This document shows, in pieces, positions 18,264-26,668 of a stretch of DNA of 64,000 nt. The DNA is taken from NCBI RefSeq assembly GCF_024172705.1, contig NZ_CP092900.1, positions 434,001-498,000 on the forward strand, in the 5' to 3' direction. Source of the stretch: Candidatus Comchoanobacter bicostacola. Its GTDB lineage: Bacteria; Pseudomonadota; Gammaproteobacteria; Comchoanobacterales; Comchoanobacteraceae. The notes under the pieces are model-generated. The model was not told where the DNA came from, searched no databases, and was given only the letters and a program-made list of their open reading frames with translations. Numbering within the stretch: the stretch's first letter is position 1; each line of letters starts with the position of its first letter. Made by a program: the position numbers and the translations under genes.

Positions 18264-20348
18264 ATGAGCAATCCTATAGACAGAGACAGTGAACATAGTT
18301 ATAACAACTATGATTATCCCATACCATCCAGAGAGATTATTTTATCTGTTTTATCTAGTAAGCCTATGCTTTTGGAGGATGCCCTAGATGCTTTAAATGT
18401 AAAAGGGTGGGCCAGAGATGCTGTTGGTAAGCGACTAGAGGCAATGTGGCGTGATGATCAGGTTGAAAAATCAAAAGAAGGATACTTTATATCTAGTGAA
18501 TCAATGTTGGTTGAGGCGCGCATAGAATCAAGTAAGTCAGGAGACTTGATGGTTCAGATAGGTGGGTGCAAACTGCTGCTTTCATATCGCCACTCACAAG
18601 GGATTTTTCCTCATGATAAAGTCATGGTTCGAGTGCCTAACCCTGTCACGGAAAAGTCAAAACCCATCCCAATTAAGGTGCTGGAGTCATGTTCACGTCA
18701 TATCGTATGTCATGTATCTTCGCACAAAGGTCGTAAGCGTTTGCTGCCTTTTGATAAGAGAATTAAGCACTTTTTAGATCTTAAAAAAATTAACACATAT
18801 AAGGAAGGTGTAATCCTTTTGGTTAAAAGAGCAGAGAAACAGCCTAACAGAAGGCAGATATCTGTAGTTCCAGTATCAGAAATAGGATCTGCTAATACCC
18901 CAGGTATTGAACGTGAAATAGCTAGAAATCTCTTTCACTTACATGGTGATTGGGATAGTAGTTTAATGCCTAATTTGCAAGATGAAATTGATGAGCAGTT
19001 GGCTACGAGAACTTCATGGGTTGACCTTCCGTTCGTAACGATTGATGGCTCAGATGCTAAAGACTTTGATGATGCTGTTTATGCAACGAAAACTAAGAGT
19101 GGTTATCAACTTTATGTAGCTATTGCAGATGTTGCTCACTACATTAAACAAGGGTCAGAGATTGATATTGAAGCTCGATCAAGAGGTAACTCAGTTTACT
19201 TTCCTGGCTTTGTAATCCCTATGTTGCCTGAGTATTTAAGTAATGAATATTGCTCATTAAAACCAGATGTGAATCGTTTGGCTATGGGTGCCTGCATGGA
19301 TATCGATCATAAAGGCAATGTAACGAATTGCACAGTTCAAAGGGTTGTGATTCGGAGTCATGCGCGCTTAATTTATGAAGATGTTACTGAAATGATAAAA
19401 AATGAGCAGTATCCAGATCATATCTCTCAGTCAATGAGTGCACTCAATGAAGTTGCACATTTGTTACATAAGAAACGTGTTGAGCAAGGTGCAATTGAGT
19501 TTTCAAGCTCAGAGCCTAAGTTTGATTTTTCAGAAGACCGTACGGTTTGTAATATTAGAAAGGTACAAAGAGGGTGGGCTCATCAATTAATTGAAGAGTG
19601 TATGCTTTGTGCCAATCAGTCTATAGGTCAGTTTTTGAATGAGCACAATCAACCCTTTATTAAGCGATCACATGATGCGCCTAGTGCGGACCGTGTTGAA
19701 AACTTGAGAGAATATTTAGCTTTTCATCGAATTGAAATGCCTTTGAATCCAAAGCCAAAAGATTTTCAGCAGGTGCTAAATCAAGCGCCGAAGCCTATGA
19801 AATCAGTAATAGAGCCGCTATTGTTGCGAACCATGTCGCAAGCGCATTATAGCGCTGAAGATGATCACCATTTTGCGCTATCTTGCACTAATTATACGCA
19901 CTTTACTTCTCCAATTAGACGCTATGTGGATTTGACAGTGCATCGTGCATTGCTGTCAGTACTAGACGGTCAGCAGGGTTTAGAAGATCTAGAGTCAATT
20001 GCCAGTTCTTGCTCTCAAACTGAGCGCCACGCAGATGAAGCATCATGGTTTGCGCAAGCATGGCTAAAGACTCAGTATATATCAAGCCACGTGAATCAAG
20101 TCTTTACAGGCCGGGTTATCTCGGTAACGCACTTTGGTTTATTTGTGGAGCTGGATAAGTTTCCTATTGAGGGGTTAATTCATATCTCTAATTTAGGGAG
20201 TGAGCGTTTTGTCTATGATCAGGAGAGCCTGGTGCTTAGAGGAAAGTCTTCGAACAAGGTCTATATGCAAGGTAAAAGTATTAAGGTAGTTGTTGTTCGT
20301 GCAGCAGTGCTTACTCAGCAAGTTGACTTTCATCTAGCAGAGAATTAA
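18264..20348 (+). CDS. rnr: Ribonuclease R
   Basis: Processive 3'-5' exoribonuclease that degrades structured RNA. Order: N-terminal winged-helix region, cold-shock domains, RNB catalytic domain opening with VTIDGSDAKDFDDAVYA (near residues 254-270, containing the metal-binding aspartates), and a C-terminal S1 domain from about residue 610 (GRVISVTHFGLFVELD). At 694 residues it is shorter than the E. coli enzyme (813), mostly because it lacks the long basic C-terminal tail. Its last four bases overlap the convergent TPR-methyltransferase gene. It is divergent from pepA. Confidence 0.95.
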   Translation: MSNPIDRDSEHSYNNYDYPIPSREIILSVLSSKPMLLEDALDALNVKGWARDAVGKRLEAMWRDDQVEKSKEGYFISSESMLVEARIESSKSGDLMVQIGGCKLLLSYRHSQGIFPHDKVMVRVPNPVTEKSKPIPIKVLESCSRHIVCHVSSHKGRKRLLPFDKRIKHFLDLKKINTYKEGVILLVKRAEKQPNRRQISVVPVSEIGSANTPGIEREIARNLFHLHGDWDSSLMPNLQDEIDEQLATRTSWVDLPFVTIDGSDAKDFDDAVYATKTKSGYQLYVAIADVAHYIKQGSEIDIEARSRGNSVYFPGFVIPMLPEYLSNEYCSLKPDVNRLAMGACMDIDHKGNVTNCTVQRVVIRSHARLIYEDVTEMIKNEQYPDHISQSMSALNEVAHLLHKKRVEQGAIEFSSSEPKFDFSEDRTVCNIRKVQRGWAHQLIEECMLCANQSIGQFLNEHNQPFIKRSHDAPSADRVENLREYLAFHRIEMPLNPKPKDFQQVLNQAPKPMKSVIEPLLLRTMSQAHYSAEDDHHFALSCTNYTHFTSPIRRYVDLTVHRALLSVLDGQQGLEDLESIASSCSQTERHADEASWFAQAWLKTQYISSHVNQVFTGRVISVTHFGLFVELDKFPIEGLIHISNLGSERFVYDQESLVLRGKSSNKVYMQGKSIKVVVVRAAVLTQQVDFHLAEN

Positions 20349-22015
20349 GGCTTTTGAGCAACTATAATGGCGCCTGCAACTGATTTATTTTGATTGGATC
20401 TCAATGTGCACGTGTGTACTTCTTCTACTGTAAACCCAATTTGTTCTAAAGTTTCTTTTATCCATGCTGAGTTATGTGCATAGCGTGCATGTTCATTTAG
20501 TGTGTACGTTCCATCGGTGAGTAGTTCAAATGAAAAGAAGAGTAGACCTTTAGGCTGTAAGCACCTAAATGCATATTTAAATAATAGACTCGGGTCAGAA
20601 ATATAAGGGAGTAAATCAGCTGCAACTATCAGAGAACATTCAGGTTCGTCTTTGAGGTAATGGATACAATCGCTACATACTAATTCTGTATAACAAGCTT
20701 TAGTGCGTGCTTGCTCAATCATATTCTCTGATAGGTCGATTCCAGTGATGTGCCGGCTATAAGGCTGCAACCTGCTAGCCATAATCCCAGTGCCGCATCC
20801 TAAATCAAGGGTTAGGTAATTATTATGTTTGAGGTGAGTAGAGAAGAGAATTGATAATTCTTCAGGGACTTGATACTTAAGTACGGTAGTGAGGTGGGTT
20901 TCATAATAGTGGGCATATTGGTCAAATAAGTTCTTCACGTATTTTTGAGGCGGTGCGTTTTTATAATCATCTTGATTTAAGGCTGCTAATAAATAGGAAA
21001 CCTCCTCATTATTAGGCTCTAATTTTTGGACATGATTATAGTGTACTTTTGCCTGATTTCTTTCATTTGACTGTAGTGCAATAGTAGCAAGGTTGAGATG
21101 CGTATTGATGTGGTTGGGTTCTTCGTCTAAAACAGAGGTAAAATATTCTTTTGCTGTGCTATGTTTACCCATAAAATGATAGGCAACGCCAATATTATAG
21201 TTGATTTCGCTTGGTGCACAATCTTGAGGCAGGACTTTTGACCAATATTCAATTGCATTGACATACATTCCTTTTACATGAAAGTAACTTGCAATATTCT
21301 GCATTAAATAGGGGAGATATGGGTTGACTCTTTGTGCTTGAACAAAGTGTTCTAAAGCTTCTTCATCTTCACTGAGTGCTAATTTAACGCGTGCCAAGGC
21401 ATGGTGGGCGTCGGCATAGTCTGGGTTGTTTTCAAGTGCTTGTAATAAGTATTTCTTCGCCTCAGCAGGCTCAGATTGCTCCAGACATATGCCCAGTTGA
21501 AAGGATGCTATTTTATGACCTTGTTTGCTACTGGCTTTTAAATAATTTAGTGCGCTTTTTAGTTGATCGGTGCGGATAGATAAAATACCAAGATTGAATA
21601 GTGCATCGGCATAGTTGGGGTGTAGCGTGAGTGCTTTGAGGAGCTTGTTTTTAGCTTGTGCATATTGCTCTAGCTGTATGTGGGTGCTAGCTAAGTTATT
21701 GTAAATAGATAGATGTGTGGGTTGAGTTTTTAATATTTTCTCCCAGAGTTTAATTGCTTTTGGGTGCTTTCCTGATTTTTTGTAGCAGAGTGCTAAGTTA
21801 CTGTGAATAGATGTTTTACTGGGGTTATATTTCAATGCTTGCTTAAGGTGATTCATCGCATTGGTTATATCACTACTTTGAGCGTATGCAATCCCTATGA
21901 GCTCATGTGCTTCAGCATCATTTGGGTGTAATGAAAGCCAGTGTAAATACCCCTCAATGGCTTCGTTTATTTGTTGGTTTTGATGTTTGCTAATTATTTC
22001 TGTTAAAGTATTCAT
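20345..22015 (-). CDS. TPR-repeat protein with C-terminal SAM-dependent methyltransferase domain
   Basis: A 556-residue fusion. Residues 1 to about 345 hold around ten tetratricopeptide repeats (recurrent A..h..G......A...h..al...P motifs), a protein-binding scaffold. From about residue 365 a class I methyltransferase begins: LDLGCGTGIMASRL near residue 400 is the SAM-binding motif I, followed by ITGIDLSENMIEQA and IVAADLLPYI. Targets are unknown. The start ATG overlaps the mltB stop by 4 bases (ATGA), so it is probably translated with the wall-synthesis operon. Convergent with rnr. Confidence 0.85.
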   Translation of the reverse strand: MNTLTEIISKHQNQQINEAIEGYLHWLSLHPNDAEAHELIGIAYAQSSDITNAMNHLKQALKYNPSKTSIHSNLALCYKKSGKHPKAIKLWEKILKTQPTHLSIYNNLASTHIQLEQYAQAKNKLLKALTLHPNYADALFNLGILSIRTDQLKSALNYLKASSKQGHKIASFQLGICLEQSEPAEAKKYLLQALENNPDYADAHHALARVKLALSEDEEALEHFVQAQRVNPYLPYLMQNIASYFHVKGMYVNAIEYWSKVLPQDCAPSEINYNIGVAYHFMGKHSTAKEYFTSVLDEEPNHINTHLNLATIALQSNERNQAKVHYNHVQKLEPNNEEVSYLLAALNQDDYKNAPPQKYVKNLFDQYAHYYETHLTTVLKYQVPEELSILFSTHLKHNNYLTLDLGCGTGIMASRLQPYSRHITGIDLSENMIEQARTKACYTELVCSDCIHYLKDEPECSLIVAADLLPYISDPSLLFKYAFRCLQPKGLLFFSFELLTDGTYTLNEHARYAHNSAWIKETLEQIGFTVEEVHTCTLRSNQNKSVAGAIIVAQKP

Positions 22016-22974
22016 TTTTCTGCCTCAGAAAGGTTAGCCAGTATACCTGTGGAAAGTATATAATTGGGCCTTGGATTGTATGCTTTAATAGCAGATTGAT
22101 TATCGAATACGTACCAATAAGTTGTTTCATTATTGAGTTCTGCTTTAATAATTTTGTTAGGGGTATGCAGTGTATCAGATGGGCATATAACAGGTGTGCA
22201 TTTAAGCTCATATTTTTGATTCATAAGCTGGTGTATGTGAGGGGTGCTAGGGACTTGTGTGACAATGGGTTGGCCTGTGCGCCATCCATGTTGGATGAGA
22301 TAATTTTCAATACTTAAAATTGCATCTTCTAGTTTAAACAGGTTGGGGGTGTCTTGGTTGTTACTAATGGCGTATTTCATATATGAACTCGGCATAAACT
22401 GTGCTAAGCCAATGCCTCCATCCCAGGACCCTTTGAGTGTTTCGGTGTCAACGATACCATAATAGTCTAGTGCTATAAGAGTGCCAAGTTCGTTTGTCAT
22501 GTAGCCATGTAATCTATGCCGAGTATCAGGGTGGTCATTGGCAACTACATTGGCAAGCGCCTTGATTGTACTGTATTTCCCTGTATAGTCACCACATAAT
22601 GTTTCGATACAAATAATACTTGAAATCACGTGGGGATCTACTTTTTTTGCCAGTGAATGAAAGGTTTTTATGTGTTTAGAATAAAATATCTTTTGTTTAT
22701 CGATTCTGTCTTGGGTAACAAATCTTTGGACCCCAGCAAATGGGTTGGGTGATTTTTTATCTTTCTGCGCGGTGATCTTGCTAGGAACTGTTTTATTAGG
22801 TTCAATACACTGCAGTTTTTCATAACTGTATTTCATAGGAACACTGTATTTTTTTTGTGCATATAAAGCGGATTGATATAAAGAACGGTTTGTCCGAATA
22901 TCAATATAGTCACTGGTCAAACATTCATTAGCTATACTGAAGTTAAATAGCATAAAGGCTAAAATAAGAATCAT
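22012..22974 (-). CDS. mltB: Lytic murein transglycosylase, MltB family
   Basis: Cleaves peptidoglycan glycan strands with formation of anhydro-muramyl ends. An N-terminal signal sequence is followed by an SLT_2 domain: ICIETLCGDYTG contains the probable catalytic Glu (near residue 121), and GGIGLAQFMPSSYMKYA is the family hallmark. It ends with a short domain of unknown role. No lipobox cysteine is evident, so it is probably periplasmic and soluble or anchored by its signal. I chose ATG 22974 because AAGGAG is seven bases upstream of it and only one base from the earlier ATG at 22980; it overlaps the rodA stop by one base (TAATG). Confidence 0.93.
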   Translation of the reverse strand: MILILAFMLFNFSIANECLTSDYIDIRTNRSLYQSALYAQKKYSVPMKYSYEKLQCIEPNKTVPSKITAQKDKKSPNPFAGVQRFVTQDRIDKQKIFYSKHIKTFHSLAKKVDPHVISSIICIETLCGDYTGKYSTIKALANVVANDHPDTRHRLHGYMTNELGTLIALDYYGIVDTETLKGSWDGGIGLAQFMPSSYMKYAISNNQDTPNLFKLEDAILSIENYLIQHGWRTGQPIVTQVPSTPHIHQLMNQKYELKCTPVICPSDTLHTPNKIIKAELNNETTYWYVFDNQSAIKAYNPRPNYILSTGILANLSEAEK

Positions 22975-24071
22975 TACCATGCTCCTTGTTTTCTAGGATC
23001 TGGGTTCCCTAGCTTCAAAACGATAGCGAATCCAAGCAGGGTCATTACAAAGCTCGTTCCACCATAGCTGATGAGTGGTAACGGTATTCCCACTACGGGT
23101 ATAATGCCAGTTACCATAGCCATGTTAATCCATGCATTTAGCATAAAGTTGCACCCCACTGAGATACAGCATAGCTTGCTGAATAAACAATATTGTCGAT
23201 AGCCAAGCAGAATTGCCCGAACACCAATAGCGAGAACAAGTGATAGCCAGAAGGTTGCACCTATAAAACCAAGCTCTTCACAAATAAGAGAAAAAACAAA
23301 GTCAGTTTTGTGCTCAGGTACAAACCCTAGCTGGTTTTGGGTGCCGTTTAATAGTCCTTTACCAGTCATGCCACCGGATCCGATTGCAATTTTGGATTGA
23401 TGTGTATGATAGCCATGATGTTGAATATCATCTTCTGGATTGAGCAATGTAATCACACGCTGTTTTTGGTAGTCATGCATTTGGCTCCAGATAATGGGTG
23501 AGGAGATACATAAAAGTGCACATAAGCTGAGTATGATCATTCTGGATAAGCCTGATAGGAACAAGCATAACCCTCCTATAGTTGCAATAATGAGGGCAGT
23601 TCCAAGGTCAGGTTGTTTAAGCACTAGAATAAATGGGAGTATGATTAACAGACTTGATTTGATGATGCTATAGTTTTTTAGAGGCAAGCCATCTTTGGCA
23701 ATAATGCTAGCAAGCGTTAGGGGTAATGAAATTTTCACTAACTCAGAAGGTTCAAATTTGAATAACCCAAGGTTAAGCCATCGTTGTGCACCATTAGTCA
23801 TATATCCCAATAGAAGAACCATAATAAGTAATATAATACTGGCAGTGTATATGATAGGTGTTAGGTCTTGAAGCGTTCGTTTATTTAATTTAAATAAAAT
23901 AGCGGTTGCTATCAAAGCTGGTGTAGCACGAATTAATTGTTTTGTGATTAACCCCCAGTTTTGATGGTCAGCACTATATAAGCTTAAAAATCCAAATAGT
24001 ATAGCGGACAGCAGTAAATATATAAGTATAGGGTCAATATGATCATATCTAGATGATCGTATGCGGCTCAT
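22974..24071 (-). CDS. rodA: Rod shape-determining protein RodA (peptidoglycan polymerase)
   Basis: SEDS-family glycosyltransferase that polymerises lipid II and works with PBP2 in the elongasome. About ten membrane segments; conserved blocks GAQRWLNLG, FEPSELVKI, LVLKQPDLGTA and GFVPEHKTDFVF are typical of RodA. Length after start correction is about 365 residues, against 370 in E. coli. ATG 24071 is preferred: GGGAGGT stands upstream of it, within the coding sequence that a start at 24089 would imply. Overlaps the mrdA stop by 4 bases. Confidence 0.96.
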   Translation of the reverse strand: MSRIRSSRYDHIDPILIYLLLSAILFGFLSLYSADHQNWGLITKQLIRATPALIATAILFKLNKRTLQDLTPIIYTASIILLIMVLLLGYMTNGAQRWLNLGLFKFEPSELVKISLPLTLASIIAKDGLPLKNYSIIKSSLLIILPFILVLKQPDLGTALIIATIGGLCLFLSGLSRMIILSLCALLCISSPIIWSQMHDYQKQRVITLLNPEDDIQHHGYHTHQSKIAIGSGGMTGKGLLNGTQNQLGFVPEHKTDFVFSLICEELGFIGATFWLSLVLAIGVRAILLGYRQYCLFSKLCCISVGCNFMLNAWINMAMVTGIIPVVGIPLPLISYGGTSFVMTLLGFAIVLKLGNPDPRKQGAW

Positions 24072-25741
24072 TTTTGTGTTACCTCCCAATAATAGTCTAG
24101 CATACTTTTGGATACTTTAACTGCAAGTGGCTCATGTTCTATAATCGTAACAATCGCTACTTCAGGGTTTATAACCGGTGAGAATCCGATAAATAGGCTA
24201 TGGTCTTTTTCATATTGTTTAAGTGTATAGTAGTCTGCTTTTTTATCGATAGCTTTAACCTGTGCAGAGCCAGTTTTCCCAGCTACTGAATATGAGCTTC
24301 CTGCAAATTTTTTAGCAGTTCCAGTTTGCGTGACGCTAGATAGAATGGTATGTATAATCTCCCAGTTTTTATCTTGAACCTTGAGGGTCGGGGTCTTGGC
24401 AATACTTTGATTAGATTTGTTGATGTGTAGCTGGTGATCATAACCTTTATTCGCTAAGAGCATAGTTGCTCGAGCGAGTGATATTGGGGTAACAGCTAAG
24501 TCTCCCTGCCCAATAGCTGTAATGATGGTATGACCATCATACCACCCCCCGCTGCGTGCACGTCTGTACTGTGCAGTAGGAATCAAATTGTTTTTTTCAT
24601 TAGGCAAGTCTATTTGAGTCGCTTGGTTGAATTTAAACAATGATAAGTAGTTAACTAGGGTATCAATACCTAGTCTATGTCCCAGCATGTAAAAGTAAGT
24701 GTCACATGACTCATTAATGGCCTTATTCAGGTCAACTTCACCATGTCCTTGTCTCTTCCAGTCTCTAAATCGTTTATTACCAACTAAATAATATCCTGGG
24801 TCATGAATTTTATCCTGTACGCTGATATGTTGGTCCTCGAGGGCGAGAAGAGAAAATATAGGCTTAAGTGTTGATGCCGGTGGGTAAGTGGCTTGAGTAA
24901 TACGGTTTAATAAATTACTGTTTTTATAATCAGCGGATTTAATTGGGTTTTTTGGGTCAAAGCTAGGTGTGCTAACAGCAGCTATAATCGCACCAGTGTT
25001 GGGGTTAAGCATAATTACCGTACCGCTGTGCCCATCAAGTAAATAATGTGCTTTTTTTTGTAAATTACTATGAATCGTTGTGTAAATGTCCTCTCCAGCT
25101 ATTGATTTAGACAGAGTGTGTGTTTGTTGTATGGTGCCACTGGCATTGATGGTGTGAACTTTTTTTCCTGGGTAACCTTTGAGTTGGTCATCATAGTAAG
25201 ATTCAATGCCGTTTACACCTGATTGATGTGTACTAGCTTGCTCATTAGACAAAGGGTTTATGCTAGCATGACTGGTATAGCCAATTAAATGTGATAATTT
25301 ATTACCCTGAGCGTATTGTCTGGTTAAGTGTGTCTTTAGAATGATTGCATCATTATTCCAGTGATTGATATGTGCATAGTCCCAAGATTCAACTTCACTG
25401 CATTGGTGTGTTTTAGATGCTTTACGTGTAGATAGGGCACTTTGTTGAATGAATTCTTGTTGATCTAAGGGGAGTTTTGGGTAACAAGCAATAAACGTTG
25501 TTTGATCAGTGGCTAAAACATGCTTGTTTGCATCATAAATCTTTCCTCTCTGAGGTTCAATTCTCACATTTCTAGTATGATACTGAGTAGCAAGGCCTAG
25601 GTAATATTCGTGTTTTTTGATTTGTATGGTGTAGAGATTAGAAAGCAAAAGTATATATGCACATACAAATATACTGACAACAATAACTAAACGCTTTTTG
25701 GTAATCATGCGTTCTGTATGAACGTTTCGAAGCTTGCTCAT
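24068..25741 (-). CDS. mrdA: Penicillin-binding protein 2 (transpeptidase)
   Basis: Monofunctional class B PBP, the transpeptidase of the elongasome. Residues 14-35 form the single membrane anchor. A pedestal domain follows (EPQRGKIYD...). The transpeptidase motifs are SxxK as STLK near residue 288, SCD near 344 (PBP2 proteins carry an aspartate here rather than asparagine), and KTGSAQ near 488. Its 557 residues are shorter than the 633 of E. coli. It stands between rlmH and rodA, the conserved order. Confidence 0.95.
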   Translation of the reverse strand: MSKLRNVHTERMITKKRLVIVVSIFVCAYILLLSNLYTIQIKKHEYYLGLATQYHTRNVRIEPQRGKIYDANKHVLATDQTTFIACYPKLPLDQQEFIQQSALSTRKASKTHQCSEVESWDYAHINHWNNDAIILKTHLTRQYAQGNKLSHLIGYTSHASINPLSNEQASTHQSGVNGIESYYDDQLKGYPGKKVHTINASGTIQQTHTLSKSIAGEDIYTTIHSNLQKKAHYLLDGHSGTVIMLNPNTGAIIAAVSTPSFDPKNPIKSADYKNSNLLNRITQATYPPASTLKPIFSLLALEDQHISVQDKIHDPGYYLVGNKRFRDWKRQGHGEVDLNKAINESCDTYFYMLGHRLGIDTLVNYLSLFKFNQATQIDLPNEKNNLIPTAQYRRARSGGWYDGHTIITAIGQGDLAVTPISLARATMLLANKGYDHQLHINKSNQSIAKTPTLKVQDKNWEIIHTILSSVTQTGTAKKFAGSSYSVAGKTGSAQVKAIDKKADYYTLKQYEKDHSLFIGFSPVINPEVAIVTIIEHEPLAVKVSKSMLDYYWEVTQK

Positions 25742-25795
25742 TATAAACCATCAATTTGATGTTATAGTACTACCTTTATTATATCTGATCAAATC

Positions 25796-26248
25796 TTAAG
25801 CGATATGATAAGGGTGATTGTTTAGATAGCTTAAAACTCGGTAGATTTGTTCACATAAAATAAGTTGAGCGACTTCGTGTTGTAACGTTAAGTCAGATAG
25901 TTTGATGGTTTGGTGCTGTTTGATGAGTGTTAAATCAAATCCACTTGCAGGTCCTATAATTAAACAGATGTGACCTGTTGCTTGCTGTATTTGATCAAAT
26001 TTTTTTGCTAGTTGCTCAGTAGTCAGGTTTGTTCCACGCTCATCGCATATCAAAACTTGGCATTGTTTAGGTATTTGGTTGAGTAAATTTTCCGTGTTGC
26101 TTTGCTTAGCGGTGGGTGTGCTTAATACAGGTTTGACATTGATATGTTTAATTTTTGCAAAACGGATGCATTGTTTGATGTATTGAGCAGAGAGTTCATT
26201 AATTGCTTTAAGTGTACGCTTGGAGCAAGTAATGATTGTAACATTCAT
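25796..26248 (-). CDS. rlmH: 23S rRNA pseudouridine-1915 N3-methyltransferase RlmH
   Basis: SPOUT-class methyltransferase acting on the 70S ribosome. The C-terminal knot region LIIGPASGFD...LSDLTLQHEVAQLILCEQIYRVLSYLNNHPYH matches the family, whose last residues are typically G.PYH. The usual GGPEG motif is altered to GPASG. 150 residues, family length. The ATG overlaps the rsfS stop by 4 bases. Confidence 0.94.
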   Translation of the reverse strand: MNVTIITCSKRTLKAINELSAQYIKQCIRFAKIKHINVKPVLSTPTAKQSNTENLLNQIPKQCQVLICDERGTNLTTEQLAKKFDQIQQATGHICLIIGPASGFDLTLIKQHQTIKLSDLTLQHEVAQLILCEQIYRVLSYLNNHPYHIA

Positions 26249-26553
26249 CGCTTAGACCAAATTTCTTCCAAATTGATTGTATTCCGTGCCTCTGGGGTCA
26301 TGATGTGCACGATGGCATCGCCTAAGTCAATCAGTGTCCAGTTTTCATCAGTTTCAGCATTAGATTGCATACGGTCTTTTTTAAAGTCACGTAGTAATGT
26401 TTGTGCGATAAACTGCATTTGCCGGGAGCTTTCAGCGGTTGCTATAATCATAAAATCACAGATTACAGTTTTGCCTTCTGTATTGATGACTAAAATGGAT
26501 GATGCCTTGCATTCTTCAAGTACTTGGCATATTTGGTTTTGCATTGAATTCAT
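26245..26553 (-). CDS. rsfS: Ribosomal silencing factor RsfS
   Basis: Binds ribosomal protein L14 and blocks subunit joining under starvation. The 102-residue protein carries the family's ..VI.DFMIIATAESSRQMQFIA pattern and the NWTLIDLGDAIVHIM strand. It opens the minus-strand cluster rsfS-rlmH-mrdA-rodA-mltB. The nadD gene often found next to it is not here; upstream lies a broken unrelated gene. Confidence 0.95.
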   Translation of the reverse strand: MNSMQNQICQVLEECKASSILVINTEGKTVICDFMIIATAESSRQMQFIAQTLLRDFKKDRMQSNAETDENWTLIDLGDAIVHIMTPEARNTINLEEIWSKR

Positions 26554-26668
26554 AGTTAAGTATTGATTATTGATATTTAGTTTATCATATAAGTCATTTG
26601 GTTTGCTAGATAATTCTTAATAAATGGTATATGCTAAATGCATCGATAATAAAGACTTAGGGTGAATT

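Noticed and set aside
24300-24900. The SCD motif of PBP2 as an active-site defect
   Set aside because: PBP2 proteins typically have aspartate in place of the asparagine of the SxN motif, so this is normal for the family.
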